Shown: positions 8,714 to 17,378 of the stretch, piece after piece
How the letters are laid out: the number at the start of each line of letters is the position of its first letter
Position numbering within the stretch: the stretch's first letter is position 1
NCBI GenBank assembly: GCA_022827195.1
Contig: JAJDTL010000015.1
Location: 1-64,000 of the forward strand
Source: Caldilineaceae bacterium
Lineage (GTDB): Bacteria; Chloroflexota; Anaerolineae; Caldilineales; Caldilineaceae
Direction: 5' to 3'
Length of the DNA: 64,000 bases
Made by a program: the position numbers and the translations under genes
Notes under the pieces: model-generated
Database searches by the model: none
The model's input: the letters and a program-made list of their open reading frames with translations, nothing else
Told to the model about the DNA's origin: nothing

Positions 8714-8952
8714 TGTGCAAGGGCCGGCGACGCGTTGCCGACCAGGTCGGACCGGTCCGGCAGGTCCTTGCCGCGCCAGACGAGCTGGGGGTCGAGATCG
8801 CGGTTGCGGCGTTGGTAGGCGACCTGCAGGGGGGACTGCTCCACCTGTTGCATCAGGGGCTGGCGTTCGACGCTGGGCAGGTTCTTGCGGCTGGCGTCTT
8901 TGTGGCGGACCGTCTCGACCTGCTTCTTGCTCTTCGTTCTCGGTCTCGCCAT
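8710..8952 (-). pseudogene. N-terminal stub of an adenine-specific methyltransferase (Mod-like)
   Basis: 80 residues. The sequence MARPRTKSKKQVETVRHKD and then AYQRRNRDLDPQLVWRGKD resembles, as I recall it, the start of long type III Mod-like site-specific methyltransferases, where it is followed by the methylase core. Here the ORF ends soon after that segment and no SAM-binding or DPPY motif exists. It starts directly after the hepT stop and its stop overlaps the helicase ATG, so it is still in a tight operon. It may be a deletion remnant kept for coupling, or a small functional protein. Confidence 0.55.
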
Positions 8953-9324
8953 CTATTCGCCTTCCTCGCCGGTTGTGTCCAGTATATGTCGCAGTGCGGG
9001 CAGGAGGTCCGGTATGGCGTCCTGAATTTCGCCCCAGATGATGCTGTCGCTTATCGTCATGTAGGCATGGGCAAGACGATTGCGCGTCCCGATGATCGCG
9101 TGCCAGGGAATCTCGGCGTGAACCAGGCGGACCGGATGCGGAATGTGGGCGGCGGCCTCGCCGATCAGCTTCAGATTGCGCAAGGTGGCGTCGTACCTGA
9201 GCTCATCGGCAAGGAAATCTTCCAGGTCCATTCCGTCGGTATAAGCCAGGACCTTCTCGCTGAAATCGATCATGTCCTGGACATAGAAACGCCAATGGCG
9301 GCCTGCGTGGGCCTCCTCAGACAT
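8953..9324 (-). CDS. hepT: HepT-like RNase toxin (DUF86)
   Basis: 123 residues from the ATG at 9324 (MSEEAHAGRHWRFYVQDMIDF); a longer in-frame ORF would run through mntA and is rejected. All-helical HepT family protein with the active-site motif RNRLAHAY, which fits RX4HXY. In studied pairs the Tyr of this motif is AMPylated by MntA. It overlaps mntA by 8 bases and is followed without a gap by the methylase stub and helicase, so the pair sits at the head of the defence operon. Confidence 0.88.
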   Translation of the reverse strand: MSEEAHAGRHWRFYVQDMIDFSEKVLAYTDGMDLEDFLADELRYDATLRNLKLIGEAAAHIPHPVRLVHAEIPWHAIIGTRNRLAHAYMTISDSIIWGEIQDAIPDLLPALRHILDTTGEEGE

Positions 9325-9607
9325 CGACCGCTTCCCGCTCAACGTAGGGCCTGATTTCCGCTCTTGATTCTCTGCGCGCGGCCATATCCACGGGACGTCC
9401 CAGCGTCTCTTCCAAGTAGGCATGGGCAGCGAAATTTTGCCGCCAGTTCGGCGGCGCTTTGAAGCGAACGAGGATATGCACGTCGCAGTGGTCGGCGACG
9501 TCTTCGCGGGCAAAGGAGCCGTAGAGAGAAAGGTCGGTGATGCCAAAACGTCGCGAAAGTGTCGCTTTGTGTTCCCGTAGCAGCTTCAGAAGTTCCTCTC
9601 TGTTCAT
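9317..9607 (-). CDS. mntA: MntA-like nucleotidyltransferase antitoxin with altered active site
   Basis: 96 residues of the minimal nucleotidyltransferase family, with an N-terminal helix and the GSFARED loop. The catalytic pattern is normally GSFAR-x(n)-DxD. Here it reads CDVHILV, so the second Asp is His. Family members modify HepT by AMPylation; loss of the Asp could reduce catalysis and leave only binding. It is the first gene of the minus-strand operon; its ATG at 9607 is preceded by a short AT-rich region toward 9650. Confidence 0.85.
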   Translation of the reverse strand: MNREELLKLLREHKATLSRRFGITDLSLYGSFAREDVADHCDVHILVRFKAPPNWRQNFAAHAYLEETLGRPVDMAARRESRAEIRPYVEREAVDV

Positions 9608-9783
9608 GAAATACGCATTGTACCTTCAATGGCAGATTTGAACTGGCCCAATTATACTTTGACGGGGTGCATCATTTAAATCTTTGTCGCCGCCCCAGGC
9701 ATCACCGGTGAATCGATTCACTCGATTTGCTCTCACCATCACGTAATTGCGTAGACTGCCCATAGACTCCACACACACGGAAC

Positions 9784-11658
9784 ATGCCCATGCCCAACGC
9801 ACTCGACACCTTCGCCAACCCGCCGACCGAGTTCTCGGTGCTGCCGTTCTGGTTCTGGAACGACGAGCTGGACGCGGACGAGATCCGGCGCCAGATCGCC
9901 GATTTCGAGGCGCACGGGGTGCATGGGTTTGTCATTCACCCGCGGGTGGGGCTGCCGCGCTCGCTGGGGTGGATGTCGGAGGCGCTGCTGGGGTTCTATG
10001 ACGCGGCGATCGAGGAGGCGGCGCGGCGGGGGATGCAGGTGGTGCTGTACGACGAGGGGATGTACCCGTCGGGCTCGTCGGCGGGGCAGGTGGTGGCGGA
10101 GAACGCGAGCTACCAGACGCGCTGCCTAGAGGCGCGGGCCCTGGGTGAGGGGGAGGAGCCGGCGCTGAAGGCGGACGAGACGCTGGTGGCGGTGGTCAGG
10201 CGGCGCAACGGTGAGCGGCTAGCGGTGATCGACCGCAAGATGGACGCCTATATTCGCGGGCTGCACTATATCGACGGGGGCCCGGCGGAGGACGAGCCGG
10301 CGGCGGGCGACCTGCTGAACCCGGACGCGGTCGCGTGTTTCATCCGCCTGGTTTACGACAGGTTTTACGAACGGTTCGGGCAGCATTTCGGCGGGCTGAT
10401 CCCGGCCATCTTCACGGATGAGCCGAGCCCGGTGGGGAAGCCGCGAGAGCGGGACGTGTGGCCGGGCACGACGGGGATCCTGGCGCACGTGAACCGGCTG
10501 CTGGGCTACGACTTCGGGCCGCATCTGGCGGCGCTGTGGCACGACGACGAGCCGGATGCGGCGCGTTACCGCGCGGACTACGAACGAGCGATCGCGCTGC
10601 GCATGGAGGAGACCTGGTATCAGCCGCTGTACGACTGGTGCAGCGAGCACGGCATCGCGCTGACCGGCCATCCGGCGCGGGCGGACGACCTCGGCGCGGA
10701 GCGCTATTTTCACATTCCCGGCCAGGACCTGGTCTGGCGCTGGGTGCTGCCGGACGACCCGACAGCGCTCGAAGGGGCGCAGTCTACGCAGGGCAAGTGC
10801 GGCAGCTCGGCGATGATCCACACGGGGCGGCGACGCAACGCCAACGAGCTGTGCGGCGCGTACGGCCACGGGCTGACGTGGGAGGAGATGAACTGGCTGG
10901 CGGACTGGTGCTTTGTGCGCGGTACGAACATGCTGTTCCCGCACGCCTTCTACTACAGCGTGCGCGGCATCCGCTGGGACGAGCGGCCGCCGGACGTGGG
11001 GCCGAACAGCGCGTGGTGGGGGCGTTACAAGGGTTACGCGGACCGCTGCAGCCGCCTCAGCTGGCTGAACAGCGACAGCCGGCATATCTGCTCGATCGCG
11101 GTCCTGGGCAGGGTGGACTGGCTGCCGTGGCAGCCGGCGAAGGTCCTTTTCCAGCAGCAGCGCGATTTCAACTACGTGGAGGAGCGCCACCTGTGGGAGG
11201 ACGCCGCGGTCGACGAAGGCGGGATAGAGCTGGCGGGCATGCGCTACGCGGCGGTGATCGCGGCGCACGAGCCGGACGAACGGGCGCACCCCGCGTTGCG
11301 AACGCTGGAAGAGGCCGGACGTCTGCTGCGTTACGGCCGCGAAACGTCTGCTTCAGCCCTGCGGTCCTTTGTCGATGGACTGGTTGCGGCCGACATCAAC
11401 CTGGAGCCGGCCGCGGCTGGGCTGCGCGTGCGCCGCGTGCGCAAGGGTGGGCGGGACTGGTGGATTTTATTCAACGAGGAGAGCGCGCCTGTGTCGAGCG
11501 GTGTAACGCTGCGTGCGGACGGCCCGTTTCTGCTCGTGGACCCCTGGACGGGGGAGAGCCGGCCCTGGGAAAACGGCGCGCAGATTACACTGGGGCGTTA
11601 CCAGTTGAAGGTCGTCTGCAGCGACGGAGGAGATGTACGTTCATCCCCCGAACTCTGA
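9784..11658 (+). CDS. GH106-like glycoside hydrolase (putative alpha-L-rhamnosidase)
   Basis: 624 residues, no signal peptide, so probably cytoplasmic. The N-terminal block (PPTEFSVLPFWFWNDEL, then GVHGFVIHPRVGLP and VVLYDEGMYPSGSSAG) is typical of a group of TIM-barrel glycosidases related to GH106. Further conserved acidic segments are FTDEPSP and ELCGAYGHGLTWEEM. The C-terminal ~100 residues look like a beta-sandwich ending in a PWTGESRPW segment. It is shorter than many GH106 enzymes (about 900-1100), so substrate is uncertain. It is divergent from mntA with 176 bases between. A solitary gene. Confidence 0.65.
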   Translation: MPMPNALDTFANPPTEFSVLPFWFWNDELDADEIRRQIADFEAHGVHGFVIHPRVGLPRSLGWMSEALLGFYDAAIEEAARRGMQVVLYDEGMYPSGSSAGQVVAENASYQTRCLEARALGEGEEPALKADETLVAVVRRRNGERLAVIDRKMDAYIRGLHYIDGGPAEDEPAAGDLLNPDAVACFIRLVYDRFYERFGQHFGGLIPAIFTDEPSPVGKPRERDVWPGTTGILAHVNRLLGYDFGPHLAALWHDDEPDAARYRADYERAIALRMEETWYQPLYDWCSEHGIALTGHPARADDLGAERYFHIPGQDLVWRWVLPDDPTALEGAQSTQGKCGSSAMIHTGRRRNANELCGAYGHGLTWEEMNWLADWCFVRGTNMLFPHAFYYSVRGIRWDERPPDVGPNSAWWGRYKGYADRCSRLSWLNSDSRHICSIAVLGRVDWLPWQPAKVLFQQQRDFNYVEERHLWEDAAVDEGGIELAGMRYAAVIAAHEPDERAHPALRTLEEAGRLLRYGRETSASALRSFVDGLVAADINLEPAAAGLRVRRVRKGGRDWWILFNEESAPVSSGVTLRADGPFLLVDPWTGESRPWENGAQITLGRYQLKVVCSDGGDVRSSPEL

Positions 11659-11763
11659 AGAGAAAAAAAAGGGAGCGACCCTGTCGAATTGCCGCCTACA
11701 GTCGAACGCTCTGAGTCAGCGACAATCGTAGTCACTCCCTAGCTTTTACCAACCGGCCGGTGG

Positions 11764-11985
11764 TCAGGCCACGCTGGCTACTCTCACAACCTTGCTGGCG
11801 GCAGGTCCCTTCGGTCCGTCTTCGATCTCGAACTCGACCTGATCGCCTTCAGAAAGGCTGCGGAATCCCTCCGACTGGATGGCGGAGAAATGCACGAATA
11901 CGTCCGGTCCATCCTCCCGGGCGATGAAGCCATAGCCCTTCTGATCACTGAACCACTTTACGGTGCCGGCTACTGTTTCACTCAT
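11764..11985 (-). CDS. Cold-shock-domain protein (CspA family)
   Basis: 73 residues, a single OB-fold. RNA-binding motifs RNP1 (KGYGFI) and RNP2 (VFVHFSAI) are intact. Length is typical for the family, with an AVA-type C-terminus. Acts as a nucleic-acid chaperone that melts RNA structure. A long 5' leader precedes it. Confidence 0.95.
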   Translation of the reverse strand: MSETVAGTVKWFSDQKGYGFIAREDGPDVFVHFSAIQSEGFRSLSEGDQVEFEIEDGPKGPAASKVVRVASVA

Positions 11986-12173
11986 GGTGAAAACTCTCCT
12001 ATGCTAACTGCGGTTACCAGATACGGCGCAAAACAACTTGCGCACTGACTGGTGATACTACATGAAAATGCTCCTTGCTTCGTCGCATGGGAGAACGCTC
12101 ATACGTAAACCTGTCAGAACACTAACTTATTTTGCTGCATATAAGAATACGATCGCTCAGGCTGATTTGTCAA
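11986..12173 (-). promoter_or_regulatory. Cold-shock gene promoter and ~150-nt leader
   Basis: On the minus strand, TTGACA (12173-12168), an 18-base spacer and TATTCT (12149-12144). Transcription from about 12137 gives a leader of about 150 bases before the ATG at 11985. Long structured leaders are known to control cspA-type mRNAs at low temperature. SD-like AGGAGA lies just before the ATG. Confidence 0.55.
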
Positions 12174-12326
12174 ATCGGCAAAAAGATCGTTTTCCTTGCG
12201 CCAAAATGGACTGCCCAGGTCAGGTAAGGTAGACTGGGACGCGCGTCGAATGCGCGGCGCGCAGAAAGCATCCAGCCGGGCGCGAGGTGACGTCTGCTGC
12301 AGACCGGCTTACGGGGGCCGCACGCT

Positions 12327-13124
12327 ATGTACTCGGTACTGGCCGTTGACCTGGACGAAACGCTGCTAGACGGCGAAAGCGGCGTGTCGGCGCGCACGAT
12401 GGCGGCGCTGGAGAGGTGGCGCGGCAGCGGGCGCAGGATCGTGATTGCGACCGGGCGTCCGCCGCGCTCGACGCGCATGATTCCGCCGGCGCTGCACAGT
12501 TACCCGTGGATCTGCTACAACGGCGCCTGGATCGAGGTGGAGGGCAGGGTCCTGTACGAGACGACGATCCCGGTCGAGGATGCGCGCCGCATCGTCTCTG
12601 CGATCCTGGCGGCGGCACCCGATTGCCTGCTGGGGGTCGAGATCGCAGACCAGCTGTATACCAACCGTGAAGGCAAGTGGACCAACTTCACCCTGGTCAG
12701 CGATGTTCTGGCGCATACGACCGGTCCTACGGCCAAGATCCTGACTTCGCTGTCGGACATGGACGCGGCGCAGGAGGAGCCGGTCAATGGGCGGGTGACG
12801 GCGAGGCAGTCGGAGATCTTTCTGCAGGGGCTGCCGCGGTCGAGCCGCGCGCTGATATCGCCGAAATATGACCTTGTGCAGGTGATGCCGAGCGGCGCGT
12901 CGAAGGCGGCGGCGCTGGGCTGGCTGCTCGACCGCTGGGGCCTTTCGCAGGAAGACGTCGTTGCGTTCGGCGATGATGTCAACGACGTGGAAATGGTGGC
13001 CGAGGCCGGGCTGGGCGTGGCGATGGCGAACGCGGTGCCGGAGGTGAAGGCCGCGGCCGATCGCATAACGGTGAGCAACGAGGAGGACGGTGTGGCGGTC
13101 GTGCTGGAGGAGTTTTTGAGGTGA
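12327..13124 (+). CDS. Cof-type HAD-superfamily phosphatase
   Basis: 265 residues. HAD motif I is DLDETLLD at the N-terminus, motif II lies around IATGRPPRS, and motif IV is FGDDVNDVEM near residue 214. Between them is the C2B-type cap of Cof proteins. Probably dephosphorylates sugar phosphates or other small metabolites in the cytoplasm. The gene stands alone. Confidence 0.88.
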   Translation: MYSVLAVDLDETLLDGESGVSARTMAALERWRGSGRRIVIATGRPPRSTRMIPPALHSYPWICYNGAWIEVEGRVLYETTIPVEDARRIVSAILAAAPDCLLGVEIADQLYTNREGKWTNFTLVSDVLAHTTGPTAKILTSLSDMDAAQEEPVNGRVTARQSEIFLQGLPRSSRALISPKYDLVQVMPSGASKAAALGWLLDRWGLSQEDVVAFGDDVNDVEMVAEAGLGVAMANAVPEVKAAADRITVSNEEDGVAVVLEEFLR

Positions 13125-13528
13125 ATACTTGTGGCGCCCTCAATCGCCGTAGGTAATCAAGTCATTCCATTTGAGAAACAACATAGTCAACAATGGGCGA
13201 CGGCTACGGCAGGGAATTCCATTTCCGCAAACTACTGAACCAACACCGTGAATTCCTCAGCGAGCGTGTGGAACGTGCAACAGGAGCGCAATCGATCGAG
13301 TGGGAGAACAGCCGCTCTCCTAAAGGCGAATGGAAGAACCTGGTTTTTTTGCCCGAATGTTATGGCGTTCGAAAGAAGTGGAAGGAATTCCGGCCAACCA
13401 GCGGAAATCAGCACATTTGGGGATGCTGTTGGGCGTATCTCTATTGAGAATTGATGCAAATGGATTGACCTTAGAATGCCTTGCAGGTTATGATGGGAGG
13501 CGTTCGTTCGTTCAAGTCGAGGAGTTTC
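13125..13528 (+). other. Intergenic stretch without a recognisable gene
   Basis: It holds an 84-codon ORF at 13193-13447 (starting MGDGYGREFHFRKLLNQHRE) with no clear ribosome-binding site and no family that I recognise. It could be a fragment of a larger gene. Base composition is lower in GC than the neighbours. No RNA gene is evident. Confidence 0.4.
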
Positions 13529-13744
13529 ATGCGCGTATCCAAACGAGGGCAGATCACCATCCCCAAACGGCTGCGAGACCAATTCGGTCTAAGCCAGGAT
13601 GCGGAAGTTGAGATCACGCCGACCGCCCGGGGTCTGCTCATCCAGAAACAGACTGCCGAGCAGCACCCGGTAGACCGAGTCTGCGGGATTCTCGATGGCA
13701 TCTGCGACGTAGATGAATACCTGGAGGAAATCCGGGGTAGGTGA
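13529..13744 (+). CDS. vapB: AbrB/MazE-like antitoxin (VapB)
   Basis: 71 residues from the ATG at 13529, which is preceded by GAGGAG. The N-terminus (MRVSKRGQITIPKRLRDQFGL) is a SpoVT/AbrB swapped-hairpin DNA-binding domain. The remainder should bind and block the PIN toxin. Its TGA overlaps the GTG start of vapC. An upstream in-frame ATG (13481) lacks a site and adds residues outside the domain. Confidence 0.88.
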   Translation: MRVSKRGQITIPKRLRDQFGLSQDAEVEITPTARGLLIQKQTAEQHPVDRVCGILDGICDVDEYLEEIRGR

Positions 13745-14136
13745 TCACATCCGTCGATACCAACGTCCTCCTAGACGTATTTGTATCTCACGCGCCGCAC
13801 CACGCGCAGTCAGTGGAGTGGTTGCGCGCTGCCTACGACAGAGGGACGTTGCTCGTCTGCGACGTCGTATATGCGGAATTGGTTCCGGCATTCGGCGAGC
13901 GGGTCGTCCTGAACAGGGCCTTGCGGGAGATCGGCATCATACTCTCCCCCATCAACAGTGACATCGCTTGGGAAGCCGGCACACGCTGGATGCGATACCG
14001 CCGGGCTGGCGGTTCGCGCAAACGCATCATCACCGACTTTCTTATCGGCGCCCACGCCATCACCTCGGCCGACGCCTTCCTCACTCGTGATCGAGGCTTC
14101 TTCACCTCCTACTTCCCAGAACTGACGGGTCCCTGA
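13741..14136 (+). CDS. vapC: PIN-domain RNase toxin (VapC)
   Basis: 131 residues starting at GTG, overlapping vapB by four bases (GTGA). PIN acidic residues are in place: SVDTNVLLD at the N-terminus, YAEL, ITDFLIGAHA and LTRDRGF near the C-terminus. VapC toxins cut tRNA or rRNA. A complete pair located just upstream of the LIV transporter operon. Confidence 0.9.
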   Translation: MITSVDTNVLLDVFVSHAPHHAQSVEWLRAAYDRGTLLVCDVVYAELVPAFGERVVLNRALREIGIILSPINSDIAWEAGTRWMRYRRAGGSRKRIITDFLIGAHAITSADAFLTRDRGFFTSYFPELTGP

Positions 14137-14208
14137 ACGAGGATTTCCCCCTTTCGAGTACGTCCGCCTTGGAGGGGAGGAAGCTGAGAGAATGCCGATA
14201 AACAGTCC

Positions 14209-14979
<771 letters not shown>

Positions 14980-16902
14980 ATGGCAGAGAGGCAGCCGGCG
15001 GAGACGATCCTCCAGCATTTCCTGCGCCAGGTCGAGTCGAACGGCGCCGACAGTGTCGCTCTGCGTCAGAAGGAGCTCGGCATCTGGCGCGAGTTCAGCT
15101 GGCAAGAATCATGCGAGCAGGTGCGGATGTTTGGTCTGGGGCTGCACGCGTTGGGCCTGAAACGGGGTGAGCACGTTGCCACAATTGGCGACAACGATTG
15201 CCGGTACCTGTGGGCCTATCTCGGACTGCTGGCGGTGGGCGGGGTGCAGGTGGGGCTGTTCACCGACGCGACGGCGGAGGAGGCGGCCTATGTCATCGGG
15301 CACAGCGACGCCCGCTTCGTTCTGGCGCAGGACCAGGAGCAGGTCGACAAGATGCTGGCGGTGCGGGCGCAGATCCCCAAGGTGGAGCGCGTCGTTTACT
15401 GGGATGAGCGGGGCCTGTGGGCGTACGACGAGCCGTGGCTCACGCCTTACGAGGAGGTATGCCGGCAGGGCCGGGCGCTGGCCGCGCGCGAGCCGTCGCG
15501 TTTCGAGGAGGAGGTGGCGCGCGGCCGCCCGGACGACATGGCGATACTCTGCTACACTTCGGGCACGACGGGCCGTCCCAAGGGGGCGATGATCAGCAAT
15601 GACAACATAATGAGCACGACGGAAGCCTTCAACGAGGTGGCGCCCGTCTATGAAAACGACAACCACGTGAGCCTGCTGCCGCTGGGCTGGATCGCCGAGC
15701 ACTCGTGGGGGGTTGCGCCGCATTGCCTTTACGGCATGGTCATGAATTTTCCGGAGAACCTGGAAACGGTGCGCGAGAATGTGCGGGAGATTGCGCCGAA
15801 CAGGGTGCTTTACAACTCGCGCCTGTGGGACGGGCTGGTTGGCACGATCCAGGTGCGCATGGCCGAGAGTTCGCGGCTCAACCGCACGCTCTACCGGCTC
15901 TTTCTGCCGGTCGGCCAGCGTGTGGCGGACAGGAGGCTGGCGGGCGAGGCGGTTTCGCCGGGGCTGCGGCTGGCGGAGAGCATCGGCAACTGGCTCATTT
16001 TCGGTCCGTTACGCGACAAGCTGGGCTTCACCAATCTGCGCGCGGCGTACACGGCGGGGGGCGCGCTGAGCCCGGATGCGATGCGCTTTTTTCATGCGCT
16101 CGGCATCAACCTGAAACAGATATACGGCTTAACTGAGGTCACCGGCGGTGGTACAATGCACGGGGACGGCGATATCAAGTTCGCCAGCATCGGAAAGCCG
16201 GCGGCGGGCATATCGGTGCGGACAGATGAAGAGGGCGAGATCCTGATCGGCGGCCCGACCGTTTTCCAGGGTTATTACAAGAACGACGAAGCGACGGCCG
16301 GGGCGCTGTTGGAGGAGAACGGGACGCGCTGGTTCCGCACAGGCGACGCCGGCTACATCGACGAGGACGGCCACCTGATCTACCTGGACCGGATGAAGGA
16401 CATGATCACGCTGGCCGGCGGCGAGCGTTACGCGCCGCAGTTCATCGAAGGGCGGCTCAAGTTCAGCCCCTACATTCTGGACGTGATGGCGGTGGGCGGC
16501 CCGGCGCTGGCGTACGTCACGGCGCTGATCATCATCAACTTCGACAACGTCGGCAACTGGGCGGAGAAGGAGGGAATTGTCTTCACCACCTTTGCCGACC
16601 TATCGCAGAAGGCCGAGGTCGGCGAGCTGGTGCGCCAGGCGGTTGGGGAGGTGAACGCCAGCATGGCGCCGGGCAGCAGGGTGCGGCGCTTCGTGCTGCT
16701 GCACAAGGAGTTTGACGCGGACGAGTCGGAGATGACGCGTTCGCGCAAGCTGCGGCGCGACGTGCTGTACACGCGCTACGCCGACATGATCGAGACGATC
16801 TACGCGGGCGAGGAGCGCTTCCACGTGCAGACGCCGGTGCGTTACCAGGACGGCAGCGAGGGTATCGTCGAGATGGATTTGCGAATTATAGATAGTGGAT
16901 AG
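14980..16902 (+). CDS. Long-chain-type acyl-CoA synthetase (AMP-binding)
   Basis: 640 residues. The adenylate-forming motif YTSGTTGRPKG lies near residue 192. Later motifs are YGLTEVTGG and TGDAGYIDEDGHLIYLDR. Activates a carboxylic acid to its CoA thioester with ATP. It follows livG with no gap and precedes livH, so the transporter probably imports an acid that is activated on entry. The last codons and the stop (16900-16902) are supplied by a heptamer repeat at the edge of the inserted element, so the native C-terminus may have been changed slightly. Confidence 0.88.
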   Translation: MAERQPAETILQHFLRQVESNGADSVALRQKELGIWREFSWQESCEQVRMFGLGLHALGLKRGEHVATIGDNDCRYLWAYLGLLAVGGVQVGLFTDATAEEAAYVIGHSDARFVLAQDQEQVDKMLAVRAQIPKVERVVYWDERGLWAYDEPWLTPYEEVCRQGRALAAREPSRFEEEVARGRPDDMAILCYTSGTTGRPKGAMISNDNIMSTTEAFNEVAPVYENDNHVSLLPLGWIAEHSWGVAPHCLYGMVMNFPENLETVRENVREIAPNRVLYNSRLWDGLVGTIQVRMAESSRLNRTLYRLFLPVGQRVADRRLAGEAVSPGLRLAESIGNWLIFGPLRDKLGFTNLRAAYTAGGALSPDAMRFFHALGINLKQIYGLTEVTGGGTMHGDGDIKFASIGKPAAGISVRTDEEGEILIGGPTVFQGYYKNDEATAGALLEENGTRWFRTGDAGYIDEDGHLIYLDRMKDMITLAGGERYAPQFIEGRLKFSPYILDVMAVGGPALAYVTALIIINFDNVGNWAEKEGIVFTTFADLSQKAEVGELVRQAVGEVNASMAPGSRVRRFVLLHKEFDADESEMTRSRKLRRDVLYTRYADMIETIYAGEERFHVQTPVRYQDGSEGIVEMDLRIIDSG

Positions 16903-17375
16903 TGGACAGTGGATAGTGGATAGTGGATAGTGGATAGTGTCCAATTTGAGTTGAGAGTAGCCGGACGGTATTCATAGGGCTGGCGGGGAGGCGCATGTCG
17001 TCTATCGGGTCGTATCGGGAGTTGAAAGTATGGCAATGATCGATGGACTTATCGGTGAGGATTTACGAAATAACAAGCCGCTTCCCTGTTGAAGAGAAGT
17101 ATGGGCTTATTTCCCAGATGCGACGGGCGGTGGTCTCGATTTCTGCGAACATTGCGGAAGGGCAGGCGAGGCGCACAACAGGAGAGTTTCTTCATTTGCT
17201 TGGCATAGCGCGAGGTTCTTTGGCTGAATTGGAGACTTTCCTTGCTCTATCCGAAAGGTTAGGTCTTGCTCCTCGCAAAATCGGCGAAAGCTTGCTTCCG
17301 GACTGCGCTGAGATCAACAAGATGCTGACCGGACTTATGCGCTCACTATCCACTAAACACTGACCACTATCCACT
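16891..17375 (+). mobile_element. S23-type intervening element bounded by inverted heptamer repeats
   Basis: The left edge (16891-16940) is about seven copies of ATAGTGG-like heptamers. The right edge (17344-17375) carries the complement, CCACTAT-like units. Between them lies one four-helix-bundle gene. The element sits inside the LIV operon between the acyl-CoA synthetase and livH. Four-helix-bundle (S23/IVS) genes are known from intervening sequences in rRNA genes. The repeat supplies stop codons for the flanking ORF on the left and for the internal gene on the right. Confidence 0.5.
16995..17363 (+). pseudogene. Four-helix-bundle (S23/IVS) protein gene with in-frame stop
   Basis: Reading from ATG 16995 gives MSSIGSYRELKVWQ, then TGA at 17037-17039, then SMDLSVRIYEIT in the same frame. 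The family normally reads YRxLKVWQxxMDL without interruption, so one base (CGA to TGA) explains the stop. The rest (ISQMRRAVVSISANIAEGQAR, LGIARGSLAELETFL) is intact to 17363, and translation could restart at ATG 17043 to give 106 residues. Function of the family is not well defined; some members are accessory proteins of retroelements. Confidence 0.75.
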
Positions 17376-17378
17376 GAT

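Noticed and set aside
5096-8818. Long plus-strand ORFs (868 and 357 codons) opposite the helicase
   Set aside because: They are antisense to a gene with full helicase motifs and show only Ala/Gly/Val/Asp-rich composition from high-GC codon bias.
10219-11289. 356-codon minus-strand ORF inside the GH106-like gene
   Set aside because: Arg/His/Pro-rich shadow of a gene with conserved glycosidase motifs.
11658-11763. Intrinsic terminator between the GH gene and the cold-shock gene
   Set aside because: GGGAG and CTCCC segments and a CCGGCCGG palindrome are present, but spacing is long and no T-run follows a stem.
16891-16940. CRISPR-like repeats
   Set aside because: The units are 7-base heptamers without spacers, mirrored at 17344-17375; no cas genes are present.
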